DNA of 46,883 nt from Firmicutes bacterium UBA1739 (GTDB taxonomy: Bacteria; Bacillota; Clostridia; Peptostreptococcales; Anaerovoracaceae). The first letter of the stretch is position 1; each line of letters opens with the position of its first letter. The translations under genes were made by a program, and so were the position numbers. Shown piece by piece: positions 15,220 to 25,111 of this stretch. The notes beneath the pieces are model-generated. The model saw only the letters and a program-made list of their open reading frames with translations. It had not been told where the DNA came from and did no database searches. The stretch is taken from assembly GCA_002315385.1 (NCBI GenBank), contig DCHZ01000030.1:1-46883 (forward strand), given 5' to 3'.

Positions 15220-16677
15220 GTGAAAATAAAAGATCTGTTTAAAGGAATAAAATACGAAACAGTGATTGATGAAAATACGGAAATTTCCGGAATAGCATAT
15301 GATTCCAGAAAGGCCGGTAAGGACAGTATTTTCGTGTGCATAAAAGGCTTCAGCTCTGACGGGCATAAATATATTAAAAATGCCGCTGAAAAAGGAGCGG
15401 TATGCGCACTGGTTCAAAAGGGAGAGAAATATGATACGGATATTCTTCCTCTGATAGTCTGCGATGATACCAGGGATGCACTCGGAAAGATTTCGGCAAA
15501 CTTTTTTGGAAATCCCGCAGATAAACTGCAGATTTTCGGTATAACCGGCACAAACGGAAAAACGACTACGACGTATTTACTGAGTAGCATTCTGGAAGAA
15601 TCCGGCAGAGCCTGCGGAATCATAGGCACGATATCATATAAAGCAGGAAACCGGGTGGTGGAATCTTCTCACACAACACCGGAATCCTACGAAATACAGA
15701 AGATGTTCGGAGAAATGGCTGATGCCGGAGACAAGGCCTGTGCTATGGAGGTCTCGTCTCATGCATTGTCCATGGGAAGGGTGGATAATGTTCCTTTCGA
15801 TTATGCGATATTTTCAAATCTTACGGAGGATCACCTGGATTTCCATAAAGATTTTGAAGAGTATTATCAGGCAAAAAAGAGGCTGTTTTATAAAGCCTGG
15901 GGAGGTAGTCTGATTAATATAGATGATGAATACGGAGAAAGAATGTATAATGAACTTAAAGAAGAGGGAATTAAAGCTTTTTCCTATTCGACAGCAGACA
16001 GGAATGCGGATTATTTCGCAGAGGTAACTTATTCAACGGATACTCATTCCGTAATTAAAATATTCCGTAAGGGAAGCTATGTTGCCGGGATGAAGATTAA
16101 TATCCCGGGAGCTTTTTCTGTCTATAATGCTTTGTCTGCTTTTTCCGCAGCATGTGAAAGCGGAATAGATCCGCAGATAATTGCACAGGGGATAGAAAGC
16201 GTAAAAGGTGTACCGGGACGTTTCGAACTTGTACGTAATGATAAAAATGTTGTGGCAATTGTGGATTATGCTCATACTCCCGATGCACTTATTAAAGTTC
16301 TCGACACCGCAAACGGATTTAAAACCGGGAGACTTATCTGTGTCTTTGGCTGCGGAGGAGACAGGGACAGAGCAAAACGTCCCATGATGGGAAAAGCAGC
16401 GGGAGAGCGATGTGATTATTGTGTCATTACCAGCGATAATCCGAGAACAGAGGAACCGGAAGGAATCCTCGATGATATAGAAAAAGGAATATCGGCTACT
16501 AAGTGTCCTTATGACAGAATAACAGATCGCAGAAAGGCCATAGAAAAAGCGATAGCCGAATATAAGCCCGGAGATGTTATTATTGTTGCGGGCAAAGGTC
16601 ATGAGGATTATCAGATTATCGGTACCGAAAAGATTCATTTCGATGATAAAGAAGTAATAAAAGAAATTTTAGGGTAA
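15220..16677 (+). CDS. murE: UDP-MurNAc-tripeptide ligase MurE (meso-DAP adding)
   Basis: The 485-residue cytoplasmic ligase adds the third amino acid to UDP-MurNAc-L-Ala-D-Glu. The ATP loop is GTNGKT (110-115), the carbamylated-lysine region is 'YYQAKKRLF' (215-223), and the specificity motif is DNPR (406-409), which the family uses to hold meso-diaminopimelate rather than lysine. The start is GTG at 15220, set by AGGAGGG six bases upstream. It follows the PBP gene by 32 bases and precedes murF by 15. Confidence 0.97.
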   Translation: MKIKDLFKGIKYETVIDENTEISGIAYDSRKAGKDSIFVCIKGFSSDGHKYIKNAAEKGAVCALVQKGEKYDTDILPLIVCDDTRDALGKISANFFGNPADKLQIFGITGTNGKTTTTYLLSSILEESGRACGIIGTISYKAGNRVVESSHTTPESYEIQKMFGEMADAGDKACAMEVSSHALSMGRVDNVPFDYAIFSNLTEDHLDFHKDFEEYYQAKKRLFYKAWGGSLINIDDEYGERMYNELKEEGIKAFSYSTADRNADYFAEVTYSTDTHSVIKIFRKGSYVAGMKINIPGAFSVYNALSAFSAACESGIDPQIIAQGIESVKGVPGRFELVRNDKNVVAIVDYAHTPDALIKVLDTANGFKTGRLICVFGCGGDRDRAKRPMMGKAAGERCDYCVITSDNPRTEEPEGILDDIEKGISATKCPYDRITDRRKAIEKAIAEYKPGDVIIVAGKGHEDYQIIGTEKIHFDDKEVIKEILG

Positions 16678-16692
16678 TTATTCGGGGGTATT

Positions 16693-18087
16693 ATGAAAAA
16701 ACTGACTTTGAGAAAAGTATCCGAAATGTCCGGAGGCAGTATTCTGCGCGGAAATGAGTCGGATTATGTTACGGGAGTATCCACCGATACAAGGACAATA
16801 GAAGCAGGGGATCTTTTCGTAGCATTGACCGGTGAAAATACAGACGGTCATAAATATTTAGGCAAGGCTGTTGAAAGAGGGTGTCGTGCTGCTGTTGTGT
16901 CGAAAAATATGCCGGAATATGAAAAGTATGAAGGAGTGACTCTTATTCTGGTGGAAGATACACTGAAAGCCCTTCAGAAGCTGGCAAAGGCGTATATTGC
17001 GGGTTTTGATGATTTAATAAAAATCGGCATAACCGGCAGTACCGGCAAAACCGGCACCAAAGAAATTCTGTACGGAGCTCTTTGCGGGAAATATGAAACA
17101 GCAAAAAATACCGGAAATCTCAATAATCATATCGGGATGCCGCTGACGGCACTGAAGGTTGAAGAGAAGCACAAAGCGGCTATTTTTGAGATGGGAATGG
17201 GAAATTTCGGAGAAGTTGCACTACTGGCGGATATAGCAAGACCTAAAATAGGTATAATAACAAATATCGGAGTGTCACATATTTCGGAACTCGGAAGCAG
17301 AGAGAATATTCTGAAAGCAAAGCTTGAAATAACAGATTATTTCGATGAGTCATCGGTTCTTGTTATAAACGCGGATAATGATCTGCTTGCTGCTGAAGAC
17401 TGGAACAAAAAGAATTATCGCGTGGTTAAAGTCGGCAGGAATTCCGAATCAGATTATGTTATAAAGGAAATTGTAAATCGGAATGAAAAGGGAATAATTC
17501 TGAAACTGGAAATCTCAGGTAAGATATATGAATTCAATATTCCTGTTCCGGGAGTTCATAACGGTTATAACGGGGCACTGGCTGTGGCTGCGGCGGTGGA
17601 AGCCGGAGTATCACCGGAAATGATAGCCGAAACGATTGTGCGGTGCAGTCAGACAGAAAAACGTCTTGTCATTTCGGAATCCTCATCCGGAATAAGAGTA
17701 ATTGACGACACATATAACGCAAGCCCCGATTCAATGAAAGCCGGGATAGATGTTCTGCTGTCTCTTGAGGGAAAGCGAAAGATTGCTGTTCTGGGAGATA
17801 TGCTGGGGATGGGAAAGGATTCGGAAAAATATCATCGGGAAGTAGGAAAATATGCGGCTGATAAAGCTCTTGATATGGTGATAACCGTGGGTAAAGACGG
17901 AAGATATATTTCGGAGGAAGCTGCTTCAATACTGGGAAGAGATAAAGTATTTCATTTTGATACAAAAGAAAGCATGACAGCAAAAGCTGATGAGCTTTTG
18001 AAATCGGGGGATACTGTTCTCATCAAGGCATCACGGGCGATGGGAATGGAATTAATTGCAGAGTATTTACTAAAAGACAGGAGATAG
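16693..18087 (+). CDS. murF: UDP-MurNAc-tripeptide:D-Ala-D-Ala ligase MurF
   Basis: The 464-residue Mur ligase attaches D-Ala-D-Ala to complete the pentapeptide precursor. The ATP loop GSTGKT (115-120), the 'TAKNTGNLNNHIGMPLT' block that marks MurF within the ligase family, and 'DDTYNASPDSMKAG' in the last third are all present. It acts directly after MurE, and the genes are adjacent in pathway order. It ends three bases before mraY. Confidence 0.97.
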   Translation: MKKLTLRKVSEMSGGSILRGNESDYVTGVSTDTRTIEAGDLFVALTGENTDGHKYLGKAVERGCRAAVVSKNMPEYEKYEGVTLILVEDTLKALQKLAKAYIAGFDDLIKIGITGSTGKTGTKEILYGALCGKYETAKNTGNLNNHIGMPLTALKVEEKHKAAIFEMGMGNFGEVALLADIARPKIGIITNIGVSHISELGSRENILKAKLEITDYFDESSVLVINADNDLLAAEDWNKKNYRVVKVGRNSESDYVIKEIVNRNEKGIILKLEISGKIYEFNIPVPGVHNGYNGALAVAAAVEAGVSPEMIAETIVRCSQTEKRLVISESSSGIRVIDDTYNASPDSMKAGIDVLLSLEGKRKIAVLGDMLGMGKDSEKYHREVGKYAADKALDMVITVGKDGRYISEEAASILGRDKVFHFDTKESMTAKADELLKSGDTVLIKASRAMGMELIAEYLLKDRR

Positions 18088-18090
18088 AAA

Positions 18091-19068
18091 ATGGCGGATT
18101 TTATATTGCATAATTATTATCCTATGATTATTGCTATAGTTATGGCTTTTGTTGTTACGGTTATTCTCGGATATCCTGCGATACCCTTACTGAGAAGGCT
18201 GAAAGCGGGACAGAGCATCCGTGAAGACGGTCCGCAGTCGCATCTGGTGAAAGCCGGAACCCCGACTATGGGAGGCCTCTTTATTGTTGCGGCACTGATT
18301 GTCACAACATTGATAGTGGAAGGCATTACCGCTGATATGGTTGTTCTTATTATAGCAACTGCGGGATTTGCGGGAATCGGTTTTATTGATGATTTTATCA
18401 AAGTTGTTCTTAAACGTAATCTCGGATTAAACACATGGCAGAAACTGCTGCTTCAGACCATTCTGGCTGTGATTCTTGCTGTATATCAGCTTAAGGTATC
18501 GGCCTTCGGCACCAGCGTATTTATTCCTTTTGCAAATATTAATGTAGATTTCGGAGTATTGTATATTCCGTTTATAGTATTCTTTGTTGTTGCCATGGTA
18601 AACAGTGTGAATCTGACAGACGGATTAGACGGACTTGCTTCGGGTGTTACAATTCCTGTCTGCCTGCTGCTGGGAATGACGGCGGTGGGTTATGCTTACG
18701 AGGGCCTCGGCGTGTTTTCCGGAGCGGTAGCCGGAGCCTGCTGCGGATTTCTTGTGTATAATCACAAACCCGCAAAGGTATTCATGGGGGATACAGGTTC
18801 ACTGGCACTGGGAGGAGCAATTTCAGCTGTTGCTATATTAATGAATGTTACACTGATAATACCGATAGCCGGTTTTGTGTTCGTGGCAGAAGCACTTTCC
18901 GTGATTCTGCAGGTGATCAGTTATAAAACCACCGGAAAAAGATTATTCAAAATGGCACCTCTTCACCATCATTTTGAATTATCCGGATGGGGAGAACGGA
19001 AAGTAGTCAGAATTTTTTCTCTGGCATCTGTTATATTATGCGTAATAAGCGCACTGATTTTATGGTAA
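18091..19068 (+). CDS. mraY: Phospho-MurNAc-pentapeptide translocase MraY
   Basis: The 325-residue membrane enzyme makes lipid I from UDP-MurNAc-pentapeptide and undecaprenyl phosphate. About ten hydrophobic segments are visible. Catalytic motifs are the DD pair (100-101, 'FIDDFIK'), 'NLTDGLDG' (174-181), 'MGDTGS' (Asp234) and the histidine-rich 'MAPLHHHFE' (288-296). It stands at its usual place between murF and murD. Confidence 0.98.
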   Translation: MADFILHNYYPMIIAIVMAFVVTVILGYPAIPLLRRLKAGQSIREDGPQSHLVKAGTPTMGGLFIVAALIVTTLIVEGITADMVVLIIATAGFAGIGFIDDFIKVVLKRNLGLNTWQKLLLQTILAVILAVYQLKVSAFGTSVFIPFANINVDFGVLYIPFIVFFVVAMVNSVNLTDGLDGLASGVTIPVCLLLGMTAVGYAYEGLGVFSGAVAGACCGFLVYNHKPAKVFMGDTGSLALGGAISAVAILMNVTLIIPIAGFVFVAEALSVILQVISYKTTGKRLFKMAPLHHHFELSGWGERKVVRIFSLASVILCVISALILW

Positions 19069-19092
19069 ATAATGTGAAAGAAGGTAATTTCA

Positions 19093-20454
19093 ATGGAACT
19101 CAGGGATAAAACTGTGCTTGTTGCGGGCATGGGTAAAAGCGGAATGGCGGCGGCAAAAGCTTTGCTGAAGAAAGGAGCCGTTATAGCTCTTTATGATAAG
19201 AAAGATGAAGACTCTGTTTCGGAGGAGATAAAGGCATTTGCCGAAGAAAACAATATCAGTTGTTTTTGGAATGCGATACCTGAGGAAGATAACAAATATG
19301 ATTATATGGTAATCAGCCCCGGAATCCCGATGGATGAAGAAATTGCGGTATTCGGAAAGAAAAACTGCGGAGAACTGCTGGGTGAGCTTGAGCTGGCATA
19401 TCGTTTATCAAAAGGAAATTATTTGGCAATAACGGGAACCAACGGAAAAACCACAACGACGAGTCTGGTGGGAGAAATACTTAAGCTCAGCGGCAGAAAG
19501 TCATTTGTTGTGGGAAATATCGGAAATCCTGTAATAGATGCCGCTTTGGTTTCGGATGATGATACGTGGTTTTCTGCGGAGCTTTCCAGCTTTCAGCTGG
19601 AGACTGTTTCCGAGTTTAAACCAGTGGTGTCTGCAATTCTTAATATAACTCCGGATCATCTCAACAGACACAAGACAATGGAAGCTTATGCGGCGGCAAA
19701 AGCAAGAATATTTGAGAATCAGACGGCTGAGGATTATTTTGTAGTAAACATGGATTGCGAAGAATCCCGGATTCTTGCTGATAAATGCCCGGCTGTAACT
19801 GTTCCTTTTTCACGTCTTGAAGAACCGGAATTCGGATGCTTTGTGAAAAACGGCAGAATTCTGATTCGGGACGGAAAAGGTGAGGTTGAGATCTGCGAAT
19901 GCAGTGATATAGGTATACCGGGAGATCATAACGTGGAAAATGTACTGGCGGCAGCGGCAATATGCTATTTCGGCGGAATAGCTCCTGATATAATAAAAAA
20001 AGGAATATGTGAATTCGAGGGTGTGGAACACAGAATCGAATTTGTGAAGGAAATAAACGGAGTAAAGTACTATAATGATTCCAAGGGTACAAATACTGAT
20101 GCGTCCGGTAAGGCGATAGATGCATTGAAGAAAGGCATAATACTTCTGGCAGGCGGATATGATAAGAAAGAGGATTTTTATCCGTTTGTCAAGAGCTTTG
20201 GAGGGCGTGTCAAGCATATGTATCTGATAGGTGTTACCGCTCCGATAATAGCTGAAGCCTGTGAAAAGGCAGGTTTTCATGATTACACAATAATGAAAGA
20301 TCTGCCCCAATGTGTGGAAAGTGCTTTCGAAATTGCCGAGCCCGGCGATACGGTTCTTCTTTCTCCGGCGTGCGCAAGCTGGGGAATGTACAATAATTAT
20401 GAAGAACGGGGAAGACATTTTAAAGATTGTGTCAGAGCATTAGGAGGAAAATAA
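19093..20454 (+). CDS. murD: UDP-MurNAc-L-alanine:D-glutamate ligase MurD
   Basis: The 453-residue ligase adds D-Glu to UDP-MurNAc-L-Ala. The N-terminal Rossmann-like UDP-binding domain begins 'VLVAGMGKSGMAAAKAL', the ATP loop is GTNGKT (115-120), and the metal/carbamyl-lysine region is 'AYAAAKARIF'. 'YYNDSKGTNTDAS' and the C-terminal 'SPACASWGMYNNYEERG' are diagnostic for MurD. The stop codon is immediately followed by the ftsW ATG, which indicates translational coupling. Confidence 0.97.
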   Translation: MELRDKTVLVAGMGKSGMAAAKALLKKGAVIALYDKKDEDSVSEEIKAFAEENNISCFWNAIPEEDNKYDYMVISPGIPMDEEIAVFGKKNCGELLGELELAYRLSKGNYLAITGTNGKTTTTSLVGEILKLSGRKSFVVGNIGNPVIDAALVSDDDTWFSAELSSFQLETVSEFKPVVSAILNITPDHLNRHKTMEAYAAAKARIFENQTAEDYFVVNMDCEESRILADKCPAVTVPFSRLEEPEFGCFVKNGRILIRDGKGEVEICECSDIGIPGDHNVENVLAAAAICYFGGIAPDIIKKGICEFEGVEHRIEFVKEINGVKYYNDSKGTNTDASGKAIDALKKGIILLAGGYDKKEDFYPFVKSFGGRVKHMYLIGVTAPIIAEACEKAGFHDYTIMKDLPQCVESAFEIAEPGDTVLLSPACASWGMYNNYEERGRHFKDCVRALGGK

Positions 20455-21555
20455 ATGCCGGACCGAAAAAGAGGAGATTTCATTCTGATTTTTACCGTGG
20501 CAATTCTGGTGATTTTCGGAATTATTATGGTTTTCAGTGCCAGTTATTATACGGCATTGAATTCGGAGGGAGATGCTTATTATTACCTTAAAAGAGTATT
20601 GGCGTGGGCCGGTCTCGGAACGCTAGTGATGATAGCAGCGAGTTTTCTTCCTTACAAATTGTACGGAAAAGTAAATCTTATAATACTGGGGGTCGCTTTT
20701 CTGCTGCTGGCCGTAGCTCTGTGGACACCTTTGGGAGTTTCTCTTAACGGTGCGAGACGCTGGATCGGAGTGGGTTCTATTACCTTCATGCCCGGGGAAC
20801 TTGCAAAACCGGCTTTGATAATATTTATTGCTCACTATTACAGCAGCAATCCTGCGAGAATAAATAAATTTTTAAAAGGAATAGTTGTGCCGTTGGGGGT
20901 GACGGCACTGTTTGCACTGATGATTATGCTCCAGCCTAACATGAGTACGGCAATTACTCTCTGTCTGATTGTTGCCTGCATTATGTTTGCTGCGGGAATG
21001 AGCTGGAAATATATTATTTCTTTCGGAGCTGTGGGAGCAGGCTTGATTGTGGCTCTTATAGCAGTTGAACCTTATCGTCTGCAGAGATGGACATCATTTC
21101 TGGATCCCTTCGGAGATGCACTGAATACCGGATTTCAGACCGTGCAGTCATTGCTGGCCCTGGGTTCAGGAGGTCTGTTCGGAGTGGGAATAGGCCGGAG
21201 TATTCAGAAAACACTGTATCTCCCGGAACCGATGAATGATTATATCCTGGCGATAATAGGTGAGGAGCTTGGCTTTATAGGATGCATTTTCCTCATTGTG
21301 GCATATGCGATAGTAATCTGGAGAGGAATCCATATTGCCCTTAACGCAAAGGATACCTTCGGAAGGCTTCTGGCCACCGGAATTACAGCGATGATAGCAA
21401 TTCAGGTGGTATTGAATCTGGCTGTTGTAACGTCATCGATGCCTTCTACCGGTGTAGCACTGCCATTTATCAGTTACGGAGGAAATACACTGGCAATTCT
21501 GATGGGAAGTGCGGGAATTCTTGTAAATATATCTAAAAACTCTATACAGTATTAA
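20455..21555 (+). CDS. ftsW: SEDS peptidoglycan polymerase FtsW
   Basis: The 366-residue polytopic protein belongs to the SEDS family, whose members polymerise lipid II together with a class B PBP. Conserved stretches include 'FSASYYTAL', 'GARRWIGVG', 'FLDPFGDALNTGFQTVQSLLALGSGG', 'PEPMNDYILAIIGEELG' and 'ALPFISYGGN'. About ten membrane segments are visible. Its position after murD and before murG, together with the PBP gene upstream, favours FtsW over the paralogues RodA and SpoVE, though SpoVE sits at this same place in Bacillus. Confidence 0.92.
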   Translation: MPDRKRGDFILIFTVAILVIFGIIMVFSASYYTALNSEGDAYYYLKRVLAWAGLGTLVMIAASFLPYKLYGKVNLIILGVAFLLLAVALWTPLGVSLNGARRWIGVGSITFMPGELAKPALIIFIAHYYSSNPARINKFLKGIVVPLGVTALFALMIMLQPNMSTAITLCLIVACIMFAAGMSWKYIISFGAVGAGLIVALIAVEPYRLQRWTSFLDPFGDALNTGFQTVQSLLALGSGGLFGVGIGRSIQKTLYLPEPMNDYILAIIGEELGFIGCIFLIVAYAIVIWRGIHIALNAKDTFGRLLATGITAMIAIQVVLNLAVVTSSMPSTGVALPFISYGGNTLAILMGSAGILVNISKNSIQY

Positions 21556-21570
21556 AAAGAGGTGCGGAAA

Positions 21571-22677
21571 TTGAGAGTAATAATGTCATGCGGCGGAACC
21601 GGAGGCCATATTTATCCGGCGTTGGCAATAGCTGATACGATAAAAATGAAAAATCCGGATGCGGAGATAATGTTTATTGGAACATTAAAGGGAATGGAAA
21701 ATGATATTGTGCCGGCTAACGGGTATATGATAAAGAGTATTCCGGCCAGCGGGTTTAAAAGAAAAAAAATATGGAAAAATGTTAAAACCGTAAAAGATGC
21801 TGTTGAGGGTTACTCTCAGGCGAAAGCAATTATTAAAGAATTCGGGCCGGATCTGGTAATAGGAACCGGAGGATATGTATGCGGACCGGTGGTAAGAGCT
21901 GCGCATAAGCTTGGAATCAGGACTGCAATTCACGAACAGAATGCCTTCCCGGGAATGACAAACAAGCTTCTGTCAAAATATGTGGATAAGATTTTTCTGA
22001 GCTTTGAAGAAGCGGGAAAATATTTCAACCGGGAAGAAGTCACCTGCCTGACAGGAAATCCGCTTCGAAGGGGATTCGTTCTGGCGGACAGGGAAGCTTC
22101 GAGAAGTAAACTGAATATCATGTCAGATGAACTGGTAATTCTATGCTTTGGCGGAAGTCTGGGAGCTCCCAGAATAAACCGGCTGATGATGAATATGATA
22201 GCTGAGTTTAACGGTTCGGAAGATATTTCGATTTATTTTGTGACAGGAAAGATTCATTTTAAAGAAATAAGGAAAAAACTGGAAAATGATATCGGGGGAC
22301 TGAAGCAGAATATCAGACTCTTTGAGTACATAAATAATATGCCGGAGTATATGAGCGCAGCGGATATAATAATAAGCAGAGCGGGAGCACTGACAATAGC
22401 CGAACTGACTGCCAGCGGAAAACCGGCAATTCTTATACCGTCTCCGTATGTGACAGGAAATCATCAGTATTTCAATGCGAAGGTAATGGCCGATAACGGT
22501 GCGGCGTTACTGGTGGAAGAAAAGAATTTAAATGACAATGAAATAATAGATTATGTGAAAAAGATTAAATCGGATGCGAACATGCTGGATAAAATGAAGA
22601 AGAGCAGTCTGTCATTGGCTAAAACTGATGCTGCCGAAAAGATATATGATCAGATAAAAGAATTTCTTCCTGTTTAA
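21571..22677 (+). CDS. murG: UDP-GlcNAc:lipid I GlcNAc transferase MurG
   Basis: The GT-B glycosyltransferase converts lipid I to lipid II at the cytoplasmic face. The G loops are seen as GGTGGH near the N-terminus and 'CFGGSLGAPRIN' at the start of the C-terminal half; the donor site includes 'ISRAGALTIAELTASGKPAILIP'. I place the start at TTG 21571 (368 residues) because AGAGG at 21558-21562 is 8 bases upstream. A GTG at 21562 would give three extra residues but overlaps that ribosome binding site. It ends 20 bases before ftsQ. Confidence 0.95.
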   Translation: MRVIMSCGGTGGHIYPALAIADTIKMKNPDAEIMFIGTLKGMENDIVPANGYMIKSIPASGFKRKKIWKNVKTVKDAVEGYSQAKAIIKEFGPDLVIGTGGYVCGPVVRAAHKLGIRTAIHEQNAFPGMTNKLLSKYVDKIFLSFEEAGKYFNREEVTCLTGNPLRRGFVLADREASRSKLNIMSDELVILCFGGSLGAPRINRLMMNMIAEFNGSEDISIYFVTGKIHFKEIRKKLENDIGGLKQNIRLFEYINNMPEYMSAADIIISRAGALTIAELTASGKPAILIPSPYVTGNHQYFNAKVMADNGAALLVEEKNLNDNEIIDYVKKIKSDANMLDKMKKSSLSLAKTDAAEKIYDQIKEFLPV

Positions 22678-22697
22678 TAAGGGAATTGCGTAATAAT

Positions 22698-23624
22698 ATG
22701 AATAAAGATAATTATGAAGATATGAAATCCAATAGTGAAAAAGACAACGGCTTCGGCGGGAAAAATGATGATAGTTTCGATGACACCGTGTTTTCGGAAG
22801 AGGAGACAACTGACGGCAGTGCTGATGAAAACAGCGAAAGTTCGGAAAAAAAACGCTGGAGCGAGTTTGAAGCCAGGCAAAATGCAAGAAGAACTGCCAG
22901 AAAAAGAAAAAAAATCAGGTTTATTGTAATTATTCTGGCAATAATAGTTACAGTGGCTCTGGTGGGAACGGCAGCTTATATTGACAAAAAAGGATATGCC
23001 AATGTGAATACCATAGTTGTAACCGGAAACTCCTATTATGATACGGTAACCATAATAGAAGCTTCCAAAGCAGTGACGGACGTAGGTCTGATTTCATTGA
23101 ATACCGGGAAACTGGCAAACAATTTAAAACGGCTTCCTTACATTAAATCCGTTAAGATAACGAAAAGATTTCCTCATACTCTGAAAATTCATGTAGAAGA
23201 GCGTGAAGCCAAGTATGCGGTGTACGCAGGGGGATGTTTCTTCCTTCTGGACAAGGATCTGGCAATACTGGCTAAGACAAATGATCCTGCCAATCTGGTG
23301 ATAATAGAAGGTTTTTTACCTGAAGATCCGCAGGTCGGAAAAACCTTTGTAGCGGATGATGAGATTAATTTCAAACAATCTATGGAATTACTTAAAGCAC
23401 TTACAGAAAAAGGATTGTCTGTGTATAAGATTTCATACAGAAATTCCATGACGAGGCTTTACATTACAAAAAATATAGTATGTCAGGGTAAATATGAGAA
23501 TCTGATAAAATATGTAGATGCCATTAATGAAATACTTTATTCTCTTCAGACTCAGGGAGTAGAGAGGGCAACTATATATATCGGAAATAATGAATATATT
23601 TCATTCAGCCCCAAAATAGAATGA
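22698..23624 (+). CDS. ftsQ: FtsQ/DivIB-type cell division protein
   Basis: The roughly 308-residue bitopic protein has an acidic then strongly basic cytoplasmic region (about 1-73), one membrane segment ('FIVIILAIIVTVALVGTAAYI') and an extracytoplasmic POTRA domain starting 'NVNTIVVTGNSYYDTVTI' followed by the FtsQ beta domain ('VKITKRFPHTLKIHVEEREA'). It links FtsL-type proteins in the divisome. The start is uncertain: ATG 22698 has a weak AAGGG 14 bases upstream, while a TTG at 22686 adds four residues but is too close to that site. It precedes the two DUF881 genes. Confidence 0.9.
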   Translation: MNKDNYEDMKSNSEKDNGFGGKNDDSFDDTVFSEEETTDGSADENSESSEKKRWSEFEARQNARRTARKRKKIRFIVIILAIIVTVALVGTAAYIDKKGYANVNTIVVTGNSYYDTVTIIEASKAVTDVGLISLNTGKLANNLKRLPYIKSVKITKRFPHTLKIHVEEREAKYAVYAGGCFFLLDKDLAILAKTNDPANLVIIEGFLPEDPQVGKTFVADDEINFKQSMELLKALTEKGLSVYKISYRNSMTRLYITKNIVCQGKYENLIKYVDAINEILYSLQTQGVERATIYIGNNEYISFSPKIE

Positions 23625-23643
23625 CCGAGGAGAATACACAGAA

Positions 23644-24390
23644 ATGAATAATGACAGAAAACGAAGAATTGCAGGATATGTATTGGTGTGCATTCTTACA
23701 ATGGCAATAGGATTTTTGATTGCACTGCAGATTAAAACCACGGCTCAGTCAGGTGATTATGCCGGAGGAATGATTTCTCTGGCACAGGCACAGGCATCGG
23801 CTGCGGAGCTTAAACAGCTGAAAAGTGAAAAAGAAAGTCTCGGCAGGCAGCTGGAAGAGATTGAGGCAAAGGTTAAGGAGTATGAAAGCAGTGTCTCAGA
23901 CGACAGTTCGATCCTTCAGGAAAAGCATGAAGAAATAGCAAAATATAAAATGTTCTCGGGAATGTCCGATGTCGAGGGCCCGGGGGTTATTGTTACCATC
24001 GATGATCCGGAATCTGAACACGGTGTTTCGGGCGATAGCATAATAACATATAATTATGAATTGCTGCTGGTTCTTGTCAATAAAATGAGGGAGGCAGATG
24101 CGGAGGCCATTTCAATAAATGATCAGAGGATTACAGCATACACGGAAATAAGTCTTGCCGGCAGTAATGTGAATATTAACAGTGTTCCGACGGCTCCTCC
24201 GTACGAGGTGAGGGCTATAGGAAATCCGTCTACACTTGAATCGACACTGGGAATAAGATACGGAATTCTATACTCTATGAAAAATGACTACGGCCTTACT
24301 GTGCATCTTTATAAAAAAGACTCTGTTAGAATACCGCGATATACCGGGGTAATTGAATTTGAGTATGCAAAAACGGTGGAAGAGGAGTAG
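23644..24390 (+). CDS. DUF881 family membrane-anchored protein (first of a pair)
   Basis: The 248-residue protein has an N-terminal membrane anchor ('YVLVCILTMAIGFLIALQI', 12-30), a coiled-coil stretch (about 50-105, 'LKQLKSEKESLGRQLEEIEAKV') and a DUF881 domain ('VEGPGVIVTIDD', 'ADAEAISINDQRI', 'VRAIGNPSTLESTL'). Members lie next to sbp and ftsZ in many Firmicutes (ylxW/ylxX in Bacillus), but their molecular job is not established. The outside-facing domain and location suggest a part in septum or envelope work. It is a paralogue of the next gene, 3 bases away. Confidence 0.9.
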   Translation: MNNDRKRRIAGYVLVCILTMAIGFLIALQIKTTAQSGDYAGGMISLAQAQASAAELKQLKSEKESLGRQLEEIEAKVKEYESSVSDDSSILQEKHEEIAKYKMFSGMSDVEGPGVIVTIDDPESEHGVSGDSIITYNYELLLVLVNKMREADAEAISINDQRITAYTEISLAGSNVNINSVPTAPPYEVRAIGNPSTLESTLGIRYGILYSMKNDYGLTVHLYKKDSVRIPRYTGVIEFEYAKTVEEE

Positions 24391-24393
24391 AAA

Positions 24394-25110
24394 ATGAAAA
24401 TTAATTTACGGGTAATCGGGATTTTCATTTTCTGTGTGATTCTGGGTGCATGCATTGCGATTCAGACAAAAACAACAAACAGTGAACATGCTTTTGTTTC
24501 AGCACAGGTTCTCGAAGACAATAAAGTTTCAATGGAGGCCGAAAAGAGTGAAATTGAAAGACTGAAAGGACTGATAGACGAAGCAAACGAAAAACTCAGT
24601 CAGTATGAGTCAGATAAAATGACAGTTATCGATATCGAGAGCAATGTCGACAGCGAATATGCGGAATCAAAAAAAATTGCGGGGTGTACCTCGGTAACCG
24701 GGCCCGGGATTTCCGTTTTGCTTGATGACGGTGACAGAATTCTTGAAGAAGGAGAAGACGCAAATGACATTATAGTGCATGATTTAGATATAATGATAAT
24801 AATTGACGATCTGGTTAAGGCGGGAGCGGAAGCGATATCTGTCAACGGTGAACGTTATGTGTCGATGACGGAAATATCCTGCTCCGGTCATACGGTTAAA
24901 ATAAACGGAAAAACACATGCACGACCTTTCAGGATTGAAGCAATCGGTGAGCCGACAGCACTTTATTCGGCAATGGTTGTTCCGGGCAGCTATGGTGATA
25001 TTCTGAGGGAATATGGTTTTGTTTTTGAAGTGACAAAATCCAAGGCGGTCAGGATTCCTGCTTATAAGTATAAGCTTGATAATAAATACATGAAAATAAA
25101 GGAGGAATAA
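24394..25110 (+). CDS. DUF881 family membrane-anchored protein (second of a pair)
   Basis: The 238-residue paralogue has the same order as its neighbour: membrane anchor ('VIGIFIFCVILGACIAIQT'), short coiled coil ('EKSEIERLKGLIDEANEKL') and a DUF881 domain ('VTGPGISVLLDDG', 'AGAEAISVNGERY', 'IEAIGEPTALYSAM'). The two copies are clearly diverged, so the duplication is old and both are probably kept for distinct roles, perhaps as a heteromer. It ends one base before sbp. Confidence 0.9.
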   Translation: MKINLRVIGIFIFCVILGACIAIQTKTTNSEHAFVSAQVLEDNKVSMEAEKSEIERLKGLIDEANEKLSQYESDKMTVIDIESNVDSEYAESKKIAGCTSVTGPGISVLLDDGDRILEEGEDANDIIVHDLDIMIIIDDLVKAGAEAISVNGERYVSMTEISCSGHTVKINGKTHARPFRIEAIGEPTALYSAMVVPGSYGDILREYGFVFEVTKSKAVRIPAYKYKLDNKYMKIKEE

Positions 25111-25111
25111 T